64,000 nucleotides of DNA. Source: Chromatium okenii. Lineage in GTDB: Bacteria > Pseudomonadota > Gammaproteobacteria > Chromatiales > Chromatiaceae. Below the pieces are notes generated by a model, which searched no databases, was not told where the DNA came from, and worked only from the letters and a program-made list of their open reading frames with translations. Numbering within the stretch: the first letter of the stretch is position 1; every line of letters starts with the position of its first letter. Positions 34,944-46,535 of the stretch are shown here, piece after piece. The DNA is taken from NCBI RefSeq assembly GCF_002958735.1, contig NZ_PPGH01000035.1, forward strand, positions 460,001 through 524,000, read 5' to 3'. Both the position numbers and the translations under genes were made by a program.

Positions 34944-35318
34944 TCAATGTCGCAGTAATTTCAAAATGTCTTCAAGCTCAATACGAATTTGGTGCAACAC
35001 GAGAAGCGTCTGACTGGAATCATGTTTGATCGCTTCACCGCTCAATTGCAAACGCGCTCCGCCAATCGTAAAGCCTTGATCATATAAAAGATTACGAATT
35101 TTGCGCACCATCAGCACATCGTGGCGCTGGTAATAGCGTCGATTGCCACGACGCTTTACCGGTTTGAGCTGCGTAAATTCCTGCTCCCAATAACGCAGGA
35201 CATGTGGCTTAACGCCGCAAAGCTCACTCACCTCACCAATGGTGAAATAACGTTTGCTGGGAATCGGTAGCAGCTCGCATTCCTCCTGCGCGTCATTACT
35301 CGTCTTCGGTTCCAGCAT
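34944..35318 (-). CDS. MerR-family transcriptional regulator
   Basis: A 124-residue protein. [20 protein letters not shown] is the MerR helix-turn-helix and [20 protein letters not shown] its wing. The remainder is a short helical part. No Cys cluster for metal sensing. It overlaps the 3' end of ihfA by 23 bases; a MerR gene after ihfA is the usual gammaproteobacterial arrangement. Regulated genes are not known. Confidence 0.88.
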   Translation of the reverse strand: MLEPKTSNDAQEECELLPIPSKRYFTIGEVSELCGVKPHVLRYWEQEFTQLKPVKRRGNRRYYQRHDVLMVRKIRNLLYDQGFTIGGARLQLSGEAIKHDSSQTLLVLHQIRIELEDILKLLRH

Positions 35319-35598
35319 AGGCTTCTACCCGTGACTTGAGCTTCTGCCCGGGTCGGAAGGTGACAACCCGCCGCGCGGTAATCGGAATCTCCTCACCTGT
35401 TTTCGGGTTACGACCCGGACGCTCATTTTTTTCGCGGAGGTCAAAGTTGCCGAAACCAGACAGCTTGACCTGTTCGCCACGTTCTAAGGCAGCACGAATT
35501 TCCTCAAAAAACATCTCCACGATGTCTTTTGCCTCGCGTTTGTTCAGACCCAATTCATTGAACAAATGTTCAGCCATATCGGCTTTGGTCAACGCCAT
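35296..35598 (-). CDS. ihfA: integration host factor alpha subunit
   Basis: A 100-residue DNA-bending protein of the HU/IHF family. [20 protein letters not shown] and the beta-arm part [20 protein letters not shown] are nearly canonical. It pairs with IhfB to bend DNA by about 160 degrees in replication, recombination and transcription. It lies four bases after pheT, as in E. coli. Confidence 0.96.
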   Translation of the reverse strand: MALTKADMAEHLFNELGLNKREAKDIVEMFFEEIRAALERGEQVKLSGFGNFDLREKNERPGRNPKTGEEIPITARRVVTFRPGQKLKSRVEAYAGTEDE

Positions 35599-35602
35599 AT
35601 CC

Positions 35603-37984
35603 TCAATCCCTCAATCGTGCGCCAAGTTCAGAAGTGAGGCGATTCACAATCTGCCCCACCGCACCCTCAATAAAATCGTCAGTCAGTGTCTGAGAATAAG
35701 ACTGTAAAATCAAGCCTAAAGCAAGGCTTTTTCGAGAAGAATCGACATTCTGACCCGTGTACACATCGAACACCATCACCTCGCGCAGCGTCTCGTCTGC
35801 GCCAGCGCGAACACAGTTCACCACCGCGTCGTGACTAATCGTCCGCTCCAGCGCGATGGCCAAATCACGGCGAATGCTGGGGAACCGCGAGATCGGCGCA
35901 TAACGCGGCAGAATGCCCAGCGCCAGCGGTGCAACATCCAGCTCAAATACAAACACATCGCCCTTCAGATCAAGCCGCGCAGCCAGCGCCGGATGCACCA
36001 TCCCCATCATGCCAACCGGCAAGCCGTCGCGTTCAATCCGCGCCGTCTGTCCCGGATGCAGCGCCGGATGTTCACCCGCCACAAAGCGGAATTGCCCCGC
36101 AGCACCAGTCAGCGCCAGCACCGCCTCCACATCCGCCTTGAGATCGTAAAAATCCACCGCCCGCGCCGTAACGCCCCACTGCTCCGGCAAGGCGCTGCCG
36201 CTCACCAAACCCGCCAAACCGAGCGGCTGCTGCAACTGTCCCGCTGCATCGTGGCGAAACCGCAGCCCCGACTCAAAAATTCGCACCCGCTCACTCTGCC
36301 GCGTTTGGTTATAACGCGCCGTGTGCAGCAGCCCCGCCCACAGACTGCTGCGCATCACCGACAACTCCGCGCTGATCGGATTTGCCAACCGCAGCGGCTG
36401 CGCCTCCGGCTCAATCAACGCCTGCAATTCCGGGCTGATAAAGCTGTAAGTGATGACCTCGTGAAAACCGCGATCCACCAGCGCCAGCCGCGCCCGCTCC
36501 AATTCAAACCCCGCTTCTGACGGCGCAGTCGTCACCGTCGCTGCGCTGGCATAACTGACCGGAATCTGGTCATAACCGTGAATGCGCCCGATGTCGGCGA
36601 TCAAGTCCACCTCGTGTACCAAATCAAACCGCGCACTCGGCGGTGTCACCAGCCAGCCATCGGCGACCGTCTCCAGCGTCATCCCCAGCCGTTCCAGTAC
36701 TTCGACGCTGGTGGCAGCGGGCAATGCCAAACCGAGAATCTGGGCAATTCGCGCCTCGCGCAGATGCAGCACCGGCGGCTGCGGCAAATGCTCCTCCGCC
36801 GTCACGACCACCACCGACCCCGCCTCACCGCCGACGATGTCCAGCAATAACTGCGTCGCCCGTTCAATGGCGCGAACCTGAAGCTGCGGATCGACGCCGC
36901 GCTCAAACCGGTGCGATGAATCGGTGTGCAGTCCATAGCTGCGAGCCTTGCCGCTGATGGCGAGCGGCGCAAAAAAGGCGCTTTCCAATAAAATATCGCG
37001 GGTGTCGACACTGACCGCCGTCGCTGCGCCGCCCATGATGCCCGCCAGCGCCACTGCTCGACTGGCATCGGCGATGACCAGCGTGTCCGAGCGCAGCGTC
37101 ACCGTCTCGCCATTGAGCAGCGCCAGCGTCTCGCCGTCGTGCGCCAGCCGCACCGCAATTCCGCCGTTTAATTTAGCGAGATCAAAGCCGTGCAGCGGTT
37201 GCCCGAGTTCGAGCAAGACGTAATTGGTGACATCGACCACCGGACTGATTGACCGCAAGCCGCTGCGCCGCAGCCGTTCCTGCATCCAGATCGGCGTGGT
37301 GGCGGCCGGATCAAGGTTGCGCAGCACGCGGCAGGCATAACGTGGACAGGCGGCTGGCGCTGCGAGTTGCACCGCCAATTGGTCATCGCTGGTCGGCGTG
37401 ACCGGCGCAATCGCTGGCGCAGTGAGCGTGACGCGATTGATGACCGCCACTTCGCGGGCAAGTCCAGCAACGCTCAGGCAATCGCCGCGATCTGGCGTCA
37501 AATCGACTTCGATGCAGTGATCGTCAAGCGTCAGCCACTGGCGCACATCCACGCCCACCGGCGCATCTGCCGGCAATTCCCAGATGCCGTTGGAGGTCTC
37601 CGCCAGCCCCAATTCGACGACTGAGCAGATCATGCCGAACGATTCGACGCCGCGCAGTTTCGCCTTTTTGATTTTGAAATCGTTGGGCAACACCGCGCCG
37701 ATGGTGGCGACCGGCACGCGCATTCCCGCCGCGACATTGGCTGCGCCGCAGATGATTTGCAGCGGCGCGTCACCGCCGACCTCCACCGTGCAAATGCGCA
37801 GTTTGGCGGCATCTGGGTGCGGCACAATTTCCTGCACCAGACCGATGGTGACGCCACAAAATGCTGGCGCTGCTGGGGCGACGGCGTCCACTTCCAGCCC
37901 CGCCATGCTGAGTTGATCGGCTAATTGCTGGGTATCCACCGGCGGATTCACCCATTCGCGCAGCCACGCCTCACTGAATCGCAT
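35603..37984 (-). CDS. pheT: phenylalanyl-tRNA synthetase beta subunit
   Basis: A 793-residue subunit, the usual length. Domains in order: the N-terminal EMAP-like tRNA-binding part ([20 protein letters not shown]), B3/B4 ([20 protein letters not shown]), B5 ([10 protein letters not shown]), the synthetase-like core ([12 protein letters not shown]), and the C-terminal ferredoxin-like anticodon-binding domain ([14 protein letters not shown]). With PheS it forms the alpha2beta2 enzyme and edits Tyr-tRNA(Phe). It follows pheS by 76 bases. Confidence 0.97.
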   Translation of the reverse strand: MRFSEAWLREWVNPPVDTQQLADQLSMAGLEVDAVAPAAPAFCGVTIGLVQEIVPHPDAAKLRICTVEVGGDAPLQIICGAANVAAGMRVPVATIGAVLPNDFKIKKAKLRGVESFGMICSVVELGLAETSNGIWELPADAPVGVDVRQWLTLDDHCIEVDLTPDRGDCLSVAGLAREVAVINRVTLTAPAIAPVTPTSDDQLAVQLAAPAACPRYACRVLRNLDPAATTPIWMQERLRRSGLRSISPVVDVTNYVLLELGQPLHGFDLAKLNGGIAVRLAHDGETLALLNGETVTLRSDTLVIADASRAVALAGIMGGAATAVSVDTRDILLESAFFAPLAISGKARSYGLHTDSSHRFERGVDPQLQVRAIERATQLLLDIVGGEAGSVVVVTAEEHLPQPPVLHLREARIAQILGLALPAATSVEVLERLGMTLETVADGWLVTPPSARFDLVHEVDLIADIGRIHGYDQIPVSYASAATVTTAPSEAGFELERARLALVDRGFHEVITYSFISPELQALIEPEAQPLRLANPISAELSVMRSSLWAGLLHTARYNQTRQSERVRIFESGLRFRHDAAGQLQQPLGLAGLVSGSALPEQWGVTARAVDFYDLKADVEAVLALTGAAGQFRFVAGEHPALHPGQTARIERDGLPVGMMGMVHPALAARLDLKGDVFVFELDVAPLALGILPRYAPISRFPSIRRDLAIALERTISHDAVVNCVRAGADETLREVMVFDVYTGQNVDSSRKSLALGLILQSYSQTLTDDFIEGAVGQIVNRLTSELGARLRD

Positions 37985-38060
37985 GTTCCGCTGTCCTGTA
38001 TTCAGTTTTCAATACTGATTGTTGTATTGAAAAAGCAATTAAAAAGTGATTGAAAAAGCA

Positions 38061-39188
<1,128 letters not shown>

Positions 39189-39206
39189 CTACGGCGGATG
39201 CAACTG

Positions 39207-39563
39207 TTAAACCAAAGCCGCTTTGGCCTGCTCTGCCAGTGCTGCAAATGCCACGCTGTCGTGGAAAGCAATATCAGCCAACACTTTGCGATCCACTTCA
39301 ATGCCAGCCAGTTTCAAGCCGTGAATTAACAGGCTGTACGACAAGCCATTCTCACGCGCAGCGGCGTTGATACGCGCAATCCACAGCGCCCGGAATTGGC
39401 GCTTCTTCTGGCGGCGGTCGCGGTACGCATATTGACCGGCTTTGATAACCGCCTGTTTTGCAACGCGATAAACCTTACTGCGAGCGCCGTAATAACCTTT
39501 GGCTTCGTCGAGCAGCTTCTTGTGGCGGGCGTGGGCGGTGACGCCACGTTTCACTCTAGACAT
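39207..39563 (-). CDS. rplT: 50S ribosomal protein L20
   Basis: A 118-residue protein with the canonical start [20 protein letters not shown] and the [18 protein letters not shown] segment ([19 protein letters not shown]). It binds 23S rRNA early in 50S assembly and in E. coli also represses rpmI-rplT translation. It is 28 bases after rpmI. Confidence 0.97.
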   Translation of the reverse strand: MSRVKRGVTAHARHKKLLDEAKGYYGARSKVYRVAKQAVIKAGQYAYRDRRQKKRQFRALWIARINAAARENGLSYSLLIHGLKLAGIEVDRKVLADIAFHDSVAFAALAEQAKAALV

Positions 39564-39591
39564 TCTAATTCTCCGGTAACGTCAAGTGCGA

Positions 39592-39789
39592 TCAGCAGTA
39601 AGGAATCATCCGCAGCGCGGCACGAACATCTGACTTGTGCAACCGCTTCGGCGCACGTAACTGGCGCTTCCGCTTGGTGCTTTTCTTGGTCAGGATGTGA
39701 CGGCGGTGGGAGGAATGGCACTTCACGTCGCCGGAGGGGGTGCGCTTGAAACGCTTGGCCGCTCCGCGATTGGTCTTAATTTTAGGCAT
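39592..39789 (-). CDS. rpmI: 50S ribosomal protein L35
   Basis: A 65-residue basic protein. [20 protein letters not shown] and [19 protein letters not shown] are typical. It lies between infC and rplT in the usual order. Confidence 0.96.
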   Translation of the reverse strand: MPKIKTNRGAAKRFKRTPSGDVKCHSSHRRHILTKKSTKRKRQLRAPKRLHKSDVRAALRMIPYC

Positions 39790-39818
39790 GTTCTCAACTT
39801 CGCTATTGATTAAATGGG

Positions 39819-40337
39819 TTATTTCTTCTTGGGACCGAGCACCATCACCATCTGCCGCCCTTCCATGAGTGGCTGCTGTTCAACGATGCTCAACGGCGCC
39901 AGGTCAGTCTCAATCCGCTTGAGGAGTTCCAAACCGAGTTCGCGGTGAGCATGTTCGCGCCCACGAAACCGCATGGTGACCTTGGCTTTATCCCCTTCTT
40001 GTAGGAAACGGATCAGGTTGCGTAGTTTGACCTGATAATCTCCTTCGTCCGTACCTGGACGAAACTTCACTTCCTTAATCTGGACTTGCTTCTGCTTCTT
40101 CTTGGCTTCGTTTTTCTTCTTCTTTTGATCGAAGAGAAACCGCCCAAAATCCATCAACCGGCAGACCGGCGGGTCTTCCGTCGGCACGATTTCAACCAGG
40201 TCCATGCTCGCAGTGACAGCCATTTCCAAGGCCTCACGGGTATTGACCACTCCGACCTGCTGTCCATCCGCGCCGATCAGCCGAACTTCCGGGACGTTGA
40301 TCTCTTTATTGACGCGGTTTCTCTTTGGTGCAGCGAT
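39819..40337 (-). CDS. infC: translation initiation factor IF-3, probable AUC start
   Basis: About 172 residues. [20 protein letters not shown] and [20 protein letters not shown] are the N-domain; [20 protein letters not shown] the C-domain. IF3 checks start-codon selection on the 30S subunit. No ATG, GTG or TTG fits a normal beginning except TTG codons at 40355/40352. GGAGG on the minus strand precedes ATC 40337 by eight bases, and the protein then starts [11 protein letters not shown] rare start codon (AUU in E. coli) allows IF3 to limit its own synthesis, so AUC is the preferred reading here. Confidence 0.9.
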   Translation of the reverse strand: MAAPKRNRVNKEINVPEVRLIGADGQQVGVVNTREALEMAVTASMDLVEIVPTEDPPVCRLMDFGRFLFDQKKKKNEAKKKQKQVQIKEVKFRPGTDEGDYQVKLRNLIRFLQEGDKAKVTMRFRGREHAHRELGLELLKRIETDLAPLSIVEQQPLMEGRQMVMVLGPKKK

Positions 40338-40412
40338 AGCAGATTCCTCCAACAATACAAATAAAAACGACCGGATGACCGCACTTGCCGTCGTTCCAAT
40401 CGCACCGAACCG

Positions 40413-42332
40413 TTAATGGATACGGTTTGCTACTTCCTCGTGCAAACGCGCAATGAAAGCATCAAGTTCGAGAATACCGAGGTCTTCACCCTGACGATTG
40501 CGCACTGCCAGCGTGCGAGTTTCGACTTCACGATCACCAATCACCAGCAAATAGGGTACGCGTTGCAGGGTGTGCTCGCGGATTTTAAAGCCGATTTTCT
40601 CATTTCTCAAATCAGTATCCGCACGAAAACCGTTGTGACGCAAGGTTTTAGCAACTTCTTTAACAAACTCAGCTTGCCGGTCGGTGATGTTGAGCACGAC
40701 CACTTGCACCGGCGCGAGCCACAGCGGAAACAACCCAGCGTAATGCTCAATCAGAATGCCGATGAACCGCTCAATCGAACCGAGAATGGCGCGATGAATC
40801 ATCACCGGCGTTTGTTTGCTGTTGTCCTCAGCGATGTAGTGCGCACCGAGACGACCGGGCATTGAGAAATCGACTTGAATCGTGCCGCACTGCCACGCCC
40901 GACCGATGCTGTCATGCAGCGTGAATTCGATCTTCGGGCCGTAAAACGCGCCCTCGCCGGGTTGAACGCGAAAGTTTAAGCCTTTGTCTTGCAAAGACTG
41001 TTCAAGCGCCAGCTCCGCTTTATCCCAAAGTTCATCCGCACCGACGCGCTTGTCTGGGCGCAGCGACAGTGCCAAATCAATCTCGGTGAAACCAAAATCA
41101 CGGTAGGTCTCAAACACCATGTCAATCAGCGTCGCTACTTCGGATTGCAACTGCGACTCGGTGCAAAACACATGCGCGTCATCCTGCGTAAAACGCCGCG
41201 CCCGCATCAATCCGTGCAACGTTCCAGAGGGTTCATTGCGGTGCACCACGCCGAATTCAGCGAGGCGCAACGGCAGTTCGCGGTAACTTTTAAGACCTTG
41301 ATTGTAAAGCTGAATGTGACCGGGGCAATTCATTGGTTTGATGGCGAAATCACGCTCGTCAAGCTGAGTCGTAAACATGCCGCCAGCGAATTTATCCCAG
41401 TGACCGGAACGTTCCCACAGTGAGCGATCGAGCACCTGCGGCGTCTCAACTTCTTGATAACCATACTCATCGAGCTTTTCGCGCATGTAGGCTTCAGCGA
41501 GCCGGTAAATGATGCGCCCTTTGGCGTGCCAAAACGCCATCCCCGGCGCTTCATCCTGAAAATGAAACAAATCAAGCTGTTTGCCGAGTTTGCGGTGATC
41601 GCGCTTTTCCGCTTCTTCCAGCCGCGTGAGATAGGCAGTCAATTCTTTTTTATCGCGCCATGCCGTGCCATAAATCCGCTGCAACACCGCATTTTTCGCA
41701 TCACCGCGCCAGTACGCGCCAGCCACTTTGGTCAATTTAAAACCGTTGCCGAGTTTGCCGGTGCTGGGCAAATGCGGGCCGCGACAGACATCAAACCACT
41801 CGCCTTGCCGGTAAATCGTCACGGTTTCGCCAGCGGGAATGATGTCGGTGATGATTTCAACTTTGTAGTGCTCGCCGCGCTCGGCAAACAGCCGCTGCGC
41901 ATCTTCGCGTTCCCAAACTTCACGGGTGATCGGTAGATCGCGCTTCACGATCTCGTGCATCCGCGCTTCGATCTGCGTCAAATCATCGGGCGTAAAGGGT
42001 TCGGCGCGAGCAAAATCGTAATAAAAACCGTTCTCAATCGCGGGTCCAATCGTCACCTGCGTTTCGGGATACAGCTCCTGCACTGCCTGCGCCATGACAT
42101 GTGCGGCATCGTGACGGAACAATTCGAGCGCAGTTTCTTCGTCTTTGCTGGTGATAATAGCAAGCGTTGCATCGCACTCAATTAGGAACGAAGCATCAAC
42201 TAAAACGCCATTAACGCGTCCAGCCAGCGCCGCTTTAGCGAGACCTGCGCCAATTGATGCAGCCACGCCGTGCACCGTAACGGATTGATCGAATGAACGC
42301 TGCGAGCCATCAGGAAGGGTAATCAGGGGCAT
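40413..42332 (-). CDS. thrS: threonyl-tRNA synthetase
   Basis: A 639-residue class II synthetase. The N-terminal TGS domain starts [20 protein letters not shown]. The editing domain has [20 protein letters not shown] with the HxxxH metal site. The core has [15 protein letters not shown] (zinc Cys), [20 protein letters not shown] and [18 protein letters not shown]. The anticodon domain is at the end. The distance to infC of 75 bases and the gene order are as in E. coli. Confidence 0.97.
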   Translation of the reverse strand: MPLITLPDGSQRSFDQSVTVHGVAASIGAGLAKAALAGRVNGVLVDASFLIECDATLAIITSKDEETALELFRHDAAHVMAQAVQELYPETQVTIGPAIENGFYYDFARAEPFTPDDLTQIEARMHEIVKRDLPITREVWEREDAQRLFAERGEHYKVEIITDIIPAGETVTIYRQGEWFDVCRGPHLPSTGKLGNGFKLTKVAGAYWRGDAKNAVLQRIYGTAWRDKKELTAYLTRLEEAEKRDHRKLGKQLDLFHFQDEAPGMAFWHAKGRIIYRLAEAYMREKLDEYGYQEVETPQVLDRSLWERSGHWDKFAGGMFTTQLDERDFAIKPMNCPGHIQLYNQGLKSYRELPLRLAEFGVVHRNEPSGTLHGLMRARRFTQDDAHVFCTESQLQSEVATLIDMVFETYRDFGFTEIDLALSLRPDKRVGADELWDKAELALEQSLQDKGLNFRVQPGEGAFYGPKIEFTLHDSIGRAWQCGTIQVDFSMPGRLGAHYIAEDNSKQTPVMIHRAILGSIERFIGILIEHYAGLFPLWLAPVQVVVLNITDRQAEFVKEVAKTLRHNGFRADTDLRNEKIGFKIREHTLQRVPYLLVIGDREVETRTLAVRNRQGEDLGILELDAFIARLHEEVANRIH

Positions 42333-42406
42333 GTTAAATCCTAGAAATCAGCGGTGATCGATACGAGAGATCACATGAATCAAACATGAGCGCCCAAAAA
42401 TGGGCA

Positions 42407-42486
42407 ACAAAAAAGCTGTCTGCTTTTAGCATTTAACTCTCAGCATTGAGTTCCTTGCTGAAAGCGGATTGCTGAAAGTAGACAGC
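42407..42486 (-). terminator. terminator after tRNA-Val, upstream of thrS
   Basis: On the minus strand GCTGTCTACTTTCAGC and GCTAAAAGCAGACAGC form a stem with two mismatches and a large internal loop, followed by TTTTTT. It ends the tRNA-Val transcript. Since thrS begins 75 bases later in the same direction, partial readthrough could feed thrS. Confidence 0.75.
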
Positions 42487-42498
42487 CTAAGAATGCGT

Positions 42499-42575
42499 TG
42501 GTAGGCGCGATTGGACTCGAACCAACGACCCCCACCATGTCAAGGTGGTGCTCTAACCAACTGAGCTACGCGCCT
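42499..42575 (-). tRNA. tRNA-Val (GAC anticodon)
   Basis: A 77-base cloverleaf starting AGGCGCGTAGCTCAGTTGGT and ending in encoded CCA. Anticodon stem CCACC/GGTGG with loop TTGACAT, anticodon GAC. T arm GTTGGTTCGAGTCCAATC. Reads GUC and GUU. Confidence 0.96.
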
Positions 42576-42820
42576 GTCGTTAAGAGTCGCTATCTTAGCG
42601 AGAACGTGGCAAACATTGCAAGCAAATTTCTAAAAATGGGTTACAACTGGATTTTGTTATCGTCACCTTATCCAAAGCATGACGGAAACATTTTAATTGC
42701 GGTAGTCTTCATTCAAGCAATGGTTAATATCTGGGTGCATTTTGCTTAAAAGCCTATTATTTGCCATCACGCTCGTTCATTCACTTTATAACACAAAATT
42801 AAATCGGTAAAAACTAGGCT
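42576..42820. promoter_or_regulatory. gap between tRNA-Val and Crp-like gene
   Basis: It should hold the tRNA-Val promoter (left) and that of the Crp-like gene (right). An 83-codon frame covering 42498-42749 overlaps the tRNA and is not a gene. The region is AT-rich. Confidence 0.3.
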
Positions 42821-43486
42821 ATGAATATTATTAAAAAACCACAAAAAAACCCATCTTGGCTGGAGCCTTTTTTAACGCATTGCCATACTAAAGTATACGA
42901 TAAAAATATTGATTTAATTCACCAAGGACAGACTGCGGAAACGCTTTACTATTTAATTGAAGGCGCTGTTTCTGCATTGATTGAAGACTCTGATGATCGT
43001 CGTGAATTGTTACTTGCTTATATTAACAAAGGCGAATTCATTGGCGAAATGGGATTATTTGTTCCGCAAACCACGCGCAGCGTCATCATTCGCACGAGAA
43101 CTCGATGTAAGGTTGCAGAAATTACCTATCAGCGTTTACATCGCTTATTAAATGATGAATTAAAAGAAGTTGCTAAAGATTTTTTATTCAGCGTCGGTTT
43201 TCAACTCTCGCAACGTTTATTAACGACGAGCCGTAAAGTCGGTGATCTTGCTTTTCTCGATGTCACTGGGCGCGTCGCCGGAATACTGCTTGATCTTTGC
43301 CAACAACCTGATGCGATGACACATCCAGATGGAATGCAAATTCGTGTGACTCGCCAAGAGCTTGGGCGTATTGCTGGTTGTTCACGCGAAATGGCTGGGC
43401 GCGTCTTAAAAACCTTGGAAGAACAAGGTATCGTTAGGGTAAAGGGTAAAACGATGGTCGTATTAAATGTGCGACCACTGAGTTGA
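42821..43486 (+). CDS. Crp/Vfr-like cAMP-responsive transcriptional regulator
   Basis: A 221-residue protein of the Crp-Fnr family. The cyclic-nucleotide fold is at residues about 20-130: YLIEGAVSALIEDSDDRREL and NKGEFIGEMGLF with the Gly-Glu of the cAMP pocket, followed by RSVIIRTRTRCKVAEI. The helix-turn-helix VTRQELGRIAGCSREMAGRV is close to E. coli Crp and Vfr. No Cys cluster of Fnr type. It controls genes through cAMP; targets are not visible in the window. Confidence 0.88.
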   Translation: MNIIKKPQKNPSWLEPFLTHCHTKVYDKNIDLIHQGQTAETLYYLIEGAVSALIEDSDDRRELLLAYINKGEFIGEMGLFVPQTTRSVIIRTRTRCKVAEITYQRLHRLLNDELKEVAKDFLFSVGFQLSQRLLTTSRKVGDLAFLDVTGRVAGILLDLCQQPDAMTHPDGMQIRVTRQELGRIAGCSREMAGRVLKTLEEQGIVRVKGKTMVVLNVRPLS

Positions 43487-43494
43487 ATTGAATT

Positions 43495-44427
43495 TCATAA
43501 ATGACCAATCAATTCATCAATATGTGTACTGACGCAGCGTCCCAACGCTGATAACGCATAACCGCCTTCAAGACAGGAGACGACGCGTTCTTGGCAATGT
43601 TTCCGCGCCAGCGCGTGAATTTCACGAGTGATCCAACCAAAATCTGCGGTATGCAAATTAAAATGCGCCATATCGTCTTCAATATGACCATCGAAACCGG
43701 CAGAAATAAAGATCAATTGCGGCGCAAACGCATCAATCCGCGGCAGCCAAGTTTGACGAATTGCTGACTTAAATGCTGCGCCATCGGTTAAGCGCGGCAG
43801 CGGTAAATTAATGACATTCGGCGCAATACTGTCTGCGCCACAGCCGGGATAAAATGGATGCTGAAAACTGGAACAAAATAATACCCGCGATTCGCCGGTG
43901 AAAATGTCTTCAGTACCATCGCCATGATGCACATCAAAATCAATAACTAGAATGCGTTCTAAACCGTATTCTGCCAGCGCATGAGCAACACCAACTGCGA
44001 GATTATTAAAGATACAAAAACCGCCGCTGCTGCGCCGTCCTGCGTGATGACCCGGTGGGCGCACACAACAAAATGCGGTGTGGTGACGATCACTCATTAC
44101 CAAATCAACGGCTAAAATTGCGGCGCCCGCTGCGTGAAATGCTGCTGTTAACGAGTGCTCATTCAGCGCCGTATCGCCATCCACCCAATTAAGCGCCCCA
44201 GTTTCAGTCGGCGCAGTGTCAATAATTGTTTGAATATAATCACGATCATGCACACGGGCGAGTTGGTCAATATGCGCGGCTGGCGCGTCATAATGCGTGA
44301 CCAGCATCTCCATTCCCGATGCGACTAAACGGTCCTGAATGGCGTACAGACGCTCTGGGCATTCAGGATGATGTGCGCCCATGCGATGCGCTTGACAGGA
44401 TGGATGCGAAATAAAAGCGAGGTTCAT
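43495..44427 (-). CDS. histone deacetylase-family protein
   Basis: A 310-residue zinc deacetylase-fold protein. It starts MNLAFISHPSCQAHRMGAHH; CPERLYAI, VRPPGHHAG (two catalytic His), VIDFDVHHGDGTEDIF (zinc-binding Asp/His) and FISAGFDGH (second Asp) are all kept. Bacterial members act on acetylated polyamines or proteins such as acetyl-CoA synthetase. The ATG at 44427 matches the family; the frame goes on to 44487. Substrate unknown. Confidence 0.88.
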   Translation of the reverse strand: MNLAFISHPSCQAHRMGAHHPECPERLYAIQDRLVASGMEMLVTHYDAPAAHIDQLARVHDRDYIQTIIDTAPTETGALNWVDGDTALNEHSLTAAFHAAGAAILAVDLVMSDRHHTAFCCVRPPGHHAGRRSSGGFCIFNNLAVGVAHALAEYGLERILVIDFDVHHGDGTEDIFTGESRVLFCSSFQHPFYPGCGADSIAPNVINLPLPRLTDGAAFKSAIRQTWLPRIDAFAPQLIFISAGFDGHIEDDMAHFNLHTADFGWITREIHALARKHCQERVVSCLEGGYALSALGRCVSTHIDELIGHL

Positions 44428-44604
44428 CCGGTGGTGCCGCTGCGATTTGGAATACTGGCAGTTTAGCGAGCTGTCACAAATTGTCATCGAATTTTAATGG
44501 TCAAGCGACAGCACCGTTTGCGCCACTGAATAACGCGGTCAATTACCCAGCAAACCCGCTAGACTTTCAGAATTCATTGTTAACGAAACAGGATAAGTAC
44601 GCAC

Positions 44605-45816
44605 ATGGATCAACATCAGAATTCACGGTTGTTGTTGGGAATCGGCGGCGGCATTTCGGCTTATAAATCCGTCGATTTGGTGCGGCGATTGAAAGAGCGC
44701 GGATTTGATGTGCGCGTCGTGATGACGCAGGCAGCGACAACACTGGTCACGCCGCTGACTTTTCAAGCCGTGTCTGGACATCCGGTGCGCACCACACTGC
44801 TTGATCCCAGCGCCGAAGCTGGCATGAATCATATCGAGCTGGCGCGATGGGCAGATTGGTTACTGATTGCGCCAGCCACTGCCGATTTAATGGCGCGACT
44901 GGCCGCTGGCATCGCCGATGATTTACTCACCACGCTGGCGCTGGCAACGCAAGCCCCGTTATATCTCGCACCTGCGATGAATCAGTACATGTGGCGACAT
45001 CCAGCGACACAGGAAAATCTGCAAATTCTGCGTGAACGCGGGGCACGCATTCTCGGCCCAGCCGAAGGTGAGCAAGCCTGTGGCGATGTGGGACCGGGAC
45101 GAATGCTGGAGCCGTTGGAAATTGCCGAGGCGCTGCGTCCACAAGCCGAACGGTTACTCATGGGAGCGCGAGTATTACTGACGGCCGGTCCCACGCGAGA
45201 ACCGCTTGATCCAGTGCGTTATCTCGGCAATCGCAGCTCCGGGCGCATGGGTTACGCGCTGGCTTCAGCACTGGTCAATCTGGGAGCGCAGGTCGTGCTG
45301 GTCACTGGACCAACAGTGTCACCACTGCCGCGAGTAAGCAAAGTTATTCAAGTAGAAACTGCATTGGAAATGCACCGCGCAGTGATGAATGAAGTTGGCG
45401 AATGCGCTATTTTCGTCGCAACGGCAGCCGTTGCAGATTATCGACCAATGGAGATTGCGACCCATAAAATTAAAAAAGATGCAGCAGAATTAACGCTGCA
45501 TTTAATTCGCAACCCCGACATTCTTGCTGACGTTGCCGCATTAAAAGCGCCACCATTTACGGTTGGTTTTGCCGCAGAGACAGAAAATTTAGAGCAACAT
45601 GCTCGCGCTAAATTAACTGCGAAAAAACTGAATATGATCGCGGCAAATCAGGTCGGCGGAGAACGCGGCGGATTTGAACACGATGAAAATGCGTTAACCG
45701 TGTTTTGGCGTGACGGTCAATGCGGATTACCCATGATGAGTAAAACGCAGCTGGCGCGAGAATTGGCAGATTTAATTGCAGAGCATTATCGGGGACATCA
45801 TGCAACACCGGCTTGA
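44605..45816 (+). CDS. coaBC: bifunctional phosphopantothenoylcysteine decarboxylase / synthetase
   Basis: A 403-residue protein. The CoaC half (1-190) has [20 protein letters not shown] with the catalytic region [20 protein letters not shown] and APAMNQYMW. The CoaB half has [20 protein letters not shown] and [15 protein letters not shown]. It makes 4'-phosphopantetheine for coenzyme A. Its end overlaps dut by 17 bases; coaBC-dut is the standard order. Confidence 0.95.
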   Translation: MDQHQNSRLLLGIGGGISAYKSVDLVRRLKERGFDVRVVMTQAATTLVTPLTFQAVSGHPVRTTLLDPSAEAGMNHIELARWADWLLIAPATADLMARLAAGIADDLLTTLALATQAPLYLAPAMNQYMWRHPATQENLQILRERGARILGPAEGEQACGDVGPGRMLEPLEIAEALRPQAERLLMGARVLLTAGPTREPLDPVRYLGNRSSGRMGYALASALVNLGAQVVLVTGPTVSPLPRVSKVIQVETALEMHRAVMNEVGECAIFVATAAVADYRPMEIATHKIKKDAAELTLHLIRNPDILADVAALKAPPFTVGFAAETENLEQHARAKLTAKKLNMIAANQVGGERGGFEHDENALTVFWRDGQCGLPMMSKTQLARELADLIAEHYRGHHATPA

Positions 45817-46258
45817 AATCAAGATACTCGACAATCGTTTAGGCTGCGATTTTCCGCTGCCGCAATACGCAACACAGGGATCAGCAGGACTGGATTTACG
45901 CGCAATGCTCGAAACGCCGCTGGAATTGCTGCCAAATGAATGCGAATTAGTGCCAACAGGAATGGCAATTCATATTGCGGAACCGGGTATTGCGGGAATG
46001 ATTTTGCCGCGCTCTGGTTTGGGGCATCGCTACGGCATTGTGCTGGGCAATTTAATCGGGTTAATTGATTCCGATTATCAAGGGCAATTATTAGTGTCTT
46101 GTTGGAATCGCAGCGACACACCATTTCGAATTGAAATCGGTGAACGCATTGCACAATTGATATTGGTTCCGGTATTGCAGGCAGAATTGATTGTGGTGGA
46201 TGAGTTTATGGAATCTACTCGCGGTGCTAGTGGGTTTGGTCATAGCGGAAAGCACTAA
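45800..46258 (+). CDS. dut: dUTP diphosphatase
   Basis: A 152-residue trimeric dUTPase. It hydrolyses dUTP to dUMP, limiting uracil in DNA. The five family motifs are visible: [45 protein letters not shown] and [13 protein letters not shown] 45800 ([14 protein letters not shown]) is chosen, inside the end of coaBC. Confidence 0.96.
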   Translation: MQHRLEIKILDNRLGCDFPLPQYATQGSAGLDLRAMLETPLELLPNECELVPTGMAIHIAEPGIAGMILPRSGLGHRYGIVLGNLIGLIDSDYQGQLLVSCWNRSDTPFRIEIGERIAQLILVPVLQAELIVVDEFMESTRGASGFGHSGKH

Positions 46259-46279
46259 ATAACACCCAACAGCAGACAC

Positions 46280-46304
46280 AAAAAAACCACCGGCGATGGT
46301 GGTT
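46280..46304 (-). terminator. terminator between dut and tRNA-Leu
   Basis: AACCACC, loop GGCGAT, GGTGGTT, with an A run at 46280-46286 that is a T run on the minus strand. It suits the end of the tRNA-Leu transcript and may also stop dut. Confidence 0.85.
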
Positions 46305-46328
46305 TGATTGATTTCGTGCAATTTGAAA

Positions 46329-46415
46329 TGGTGCCGAGAAGAGGACTCGAACCTCCACAAGCTTTCGCTTACATGGACCTGAACCATGCGCGTCTACCAA
46401 TTCCGCCACCTCGGC
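46329..46415 (-). tRNA. tRNA-Leu (CAG anticodon)
   Basis: An 87-base type II tRNA with a long variable arm (TAAGCGAAAGCTT region) and encoded CCA. It starts GCCGAGGTGGCGGAATTGGT. Anticodon stem CATGG/CCATG, loop TTCAGGT, anticodon CAG, reading CUG. Confidence 0.96.
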
Positions 46416-46535
46416 TTATCGCTAAGTGTGCAATCCAACAAGTAATTACGACACCAAGCGAGGCGCAGATATTAGTGAGGCGCACTGGGCTTGTCAACGC
46501 TACACTAATTCCTTTTTGCAAATTCACGAGATCAC

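Noticed and set aside
35831..36520. Long plus-strand frames opposite pheT, thrS and rnr
   Set aside because: They are shadows of GC-rich coding sequence on the other strand, with no family similarity and unlikely amino-acid composition.
42498..42749. An 83-codon frame on the plus strand
   Set aside because: It begins across tRNA-Val on the other strand; its first part is simply the complement of the tRNA.
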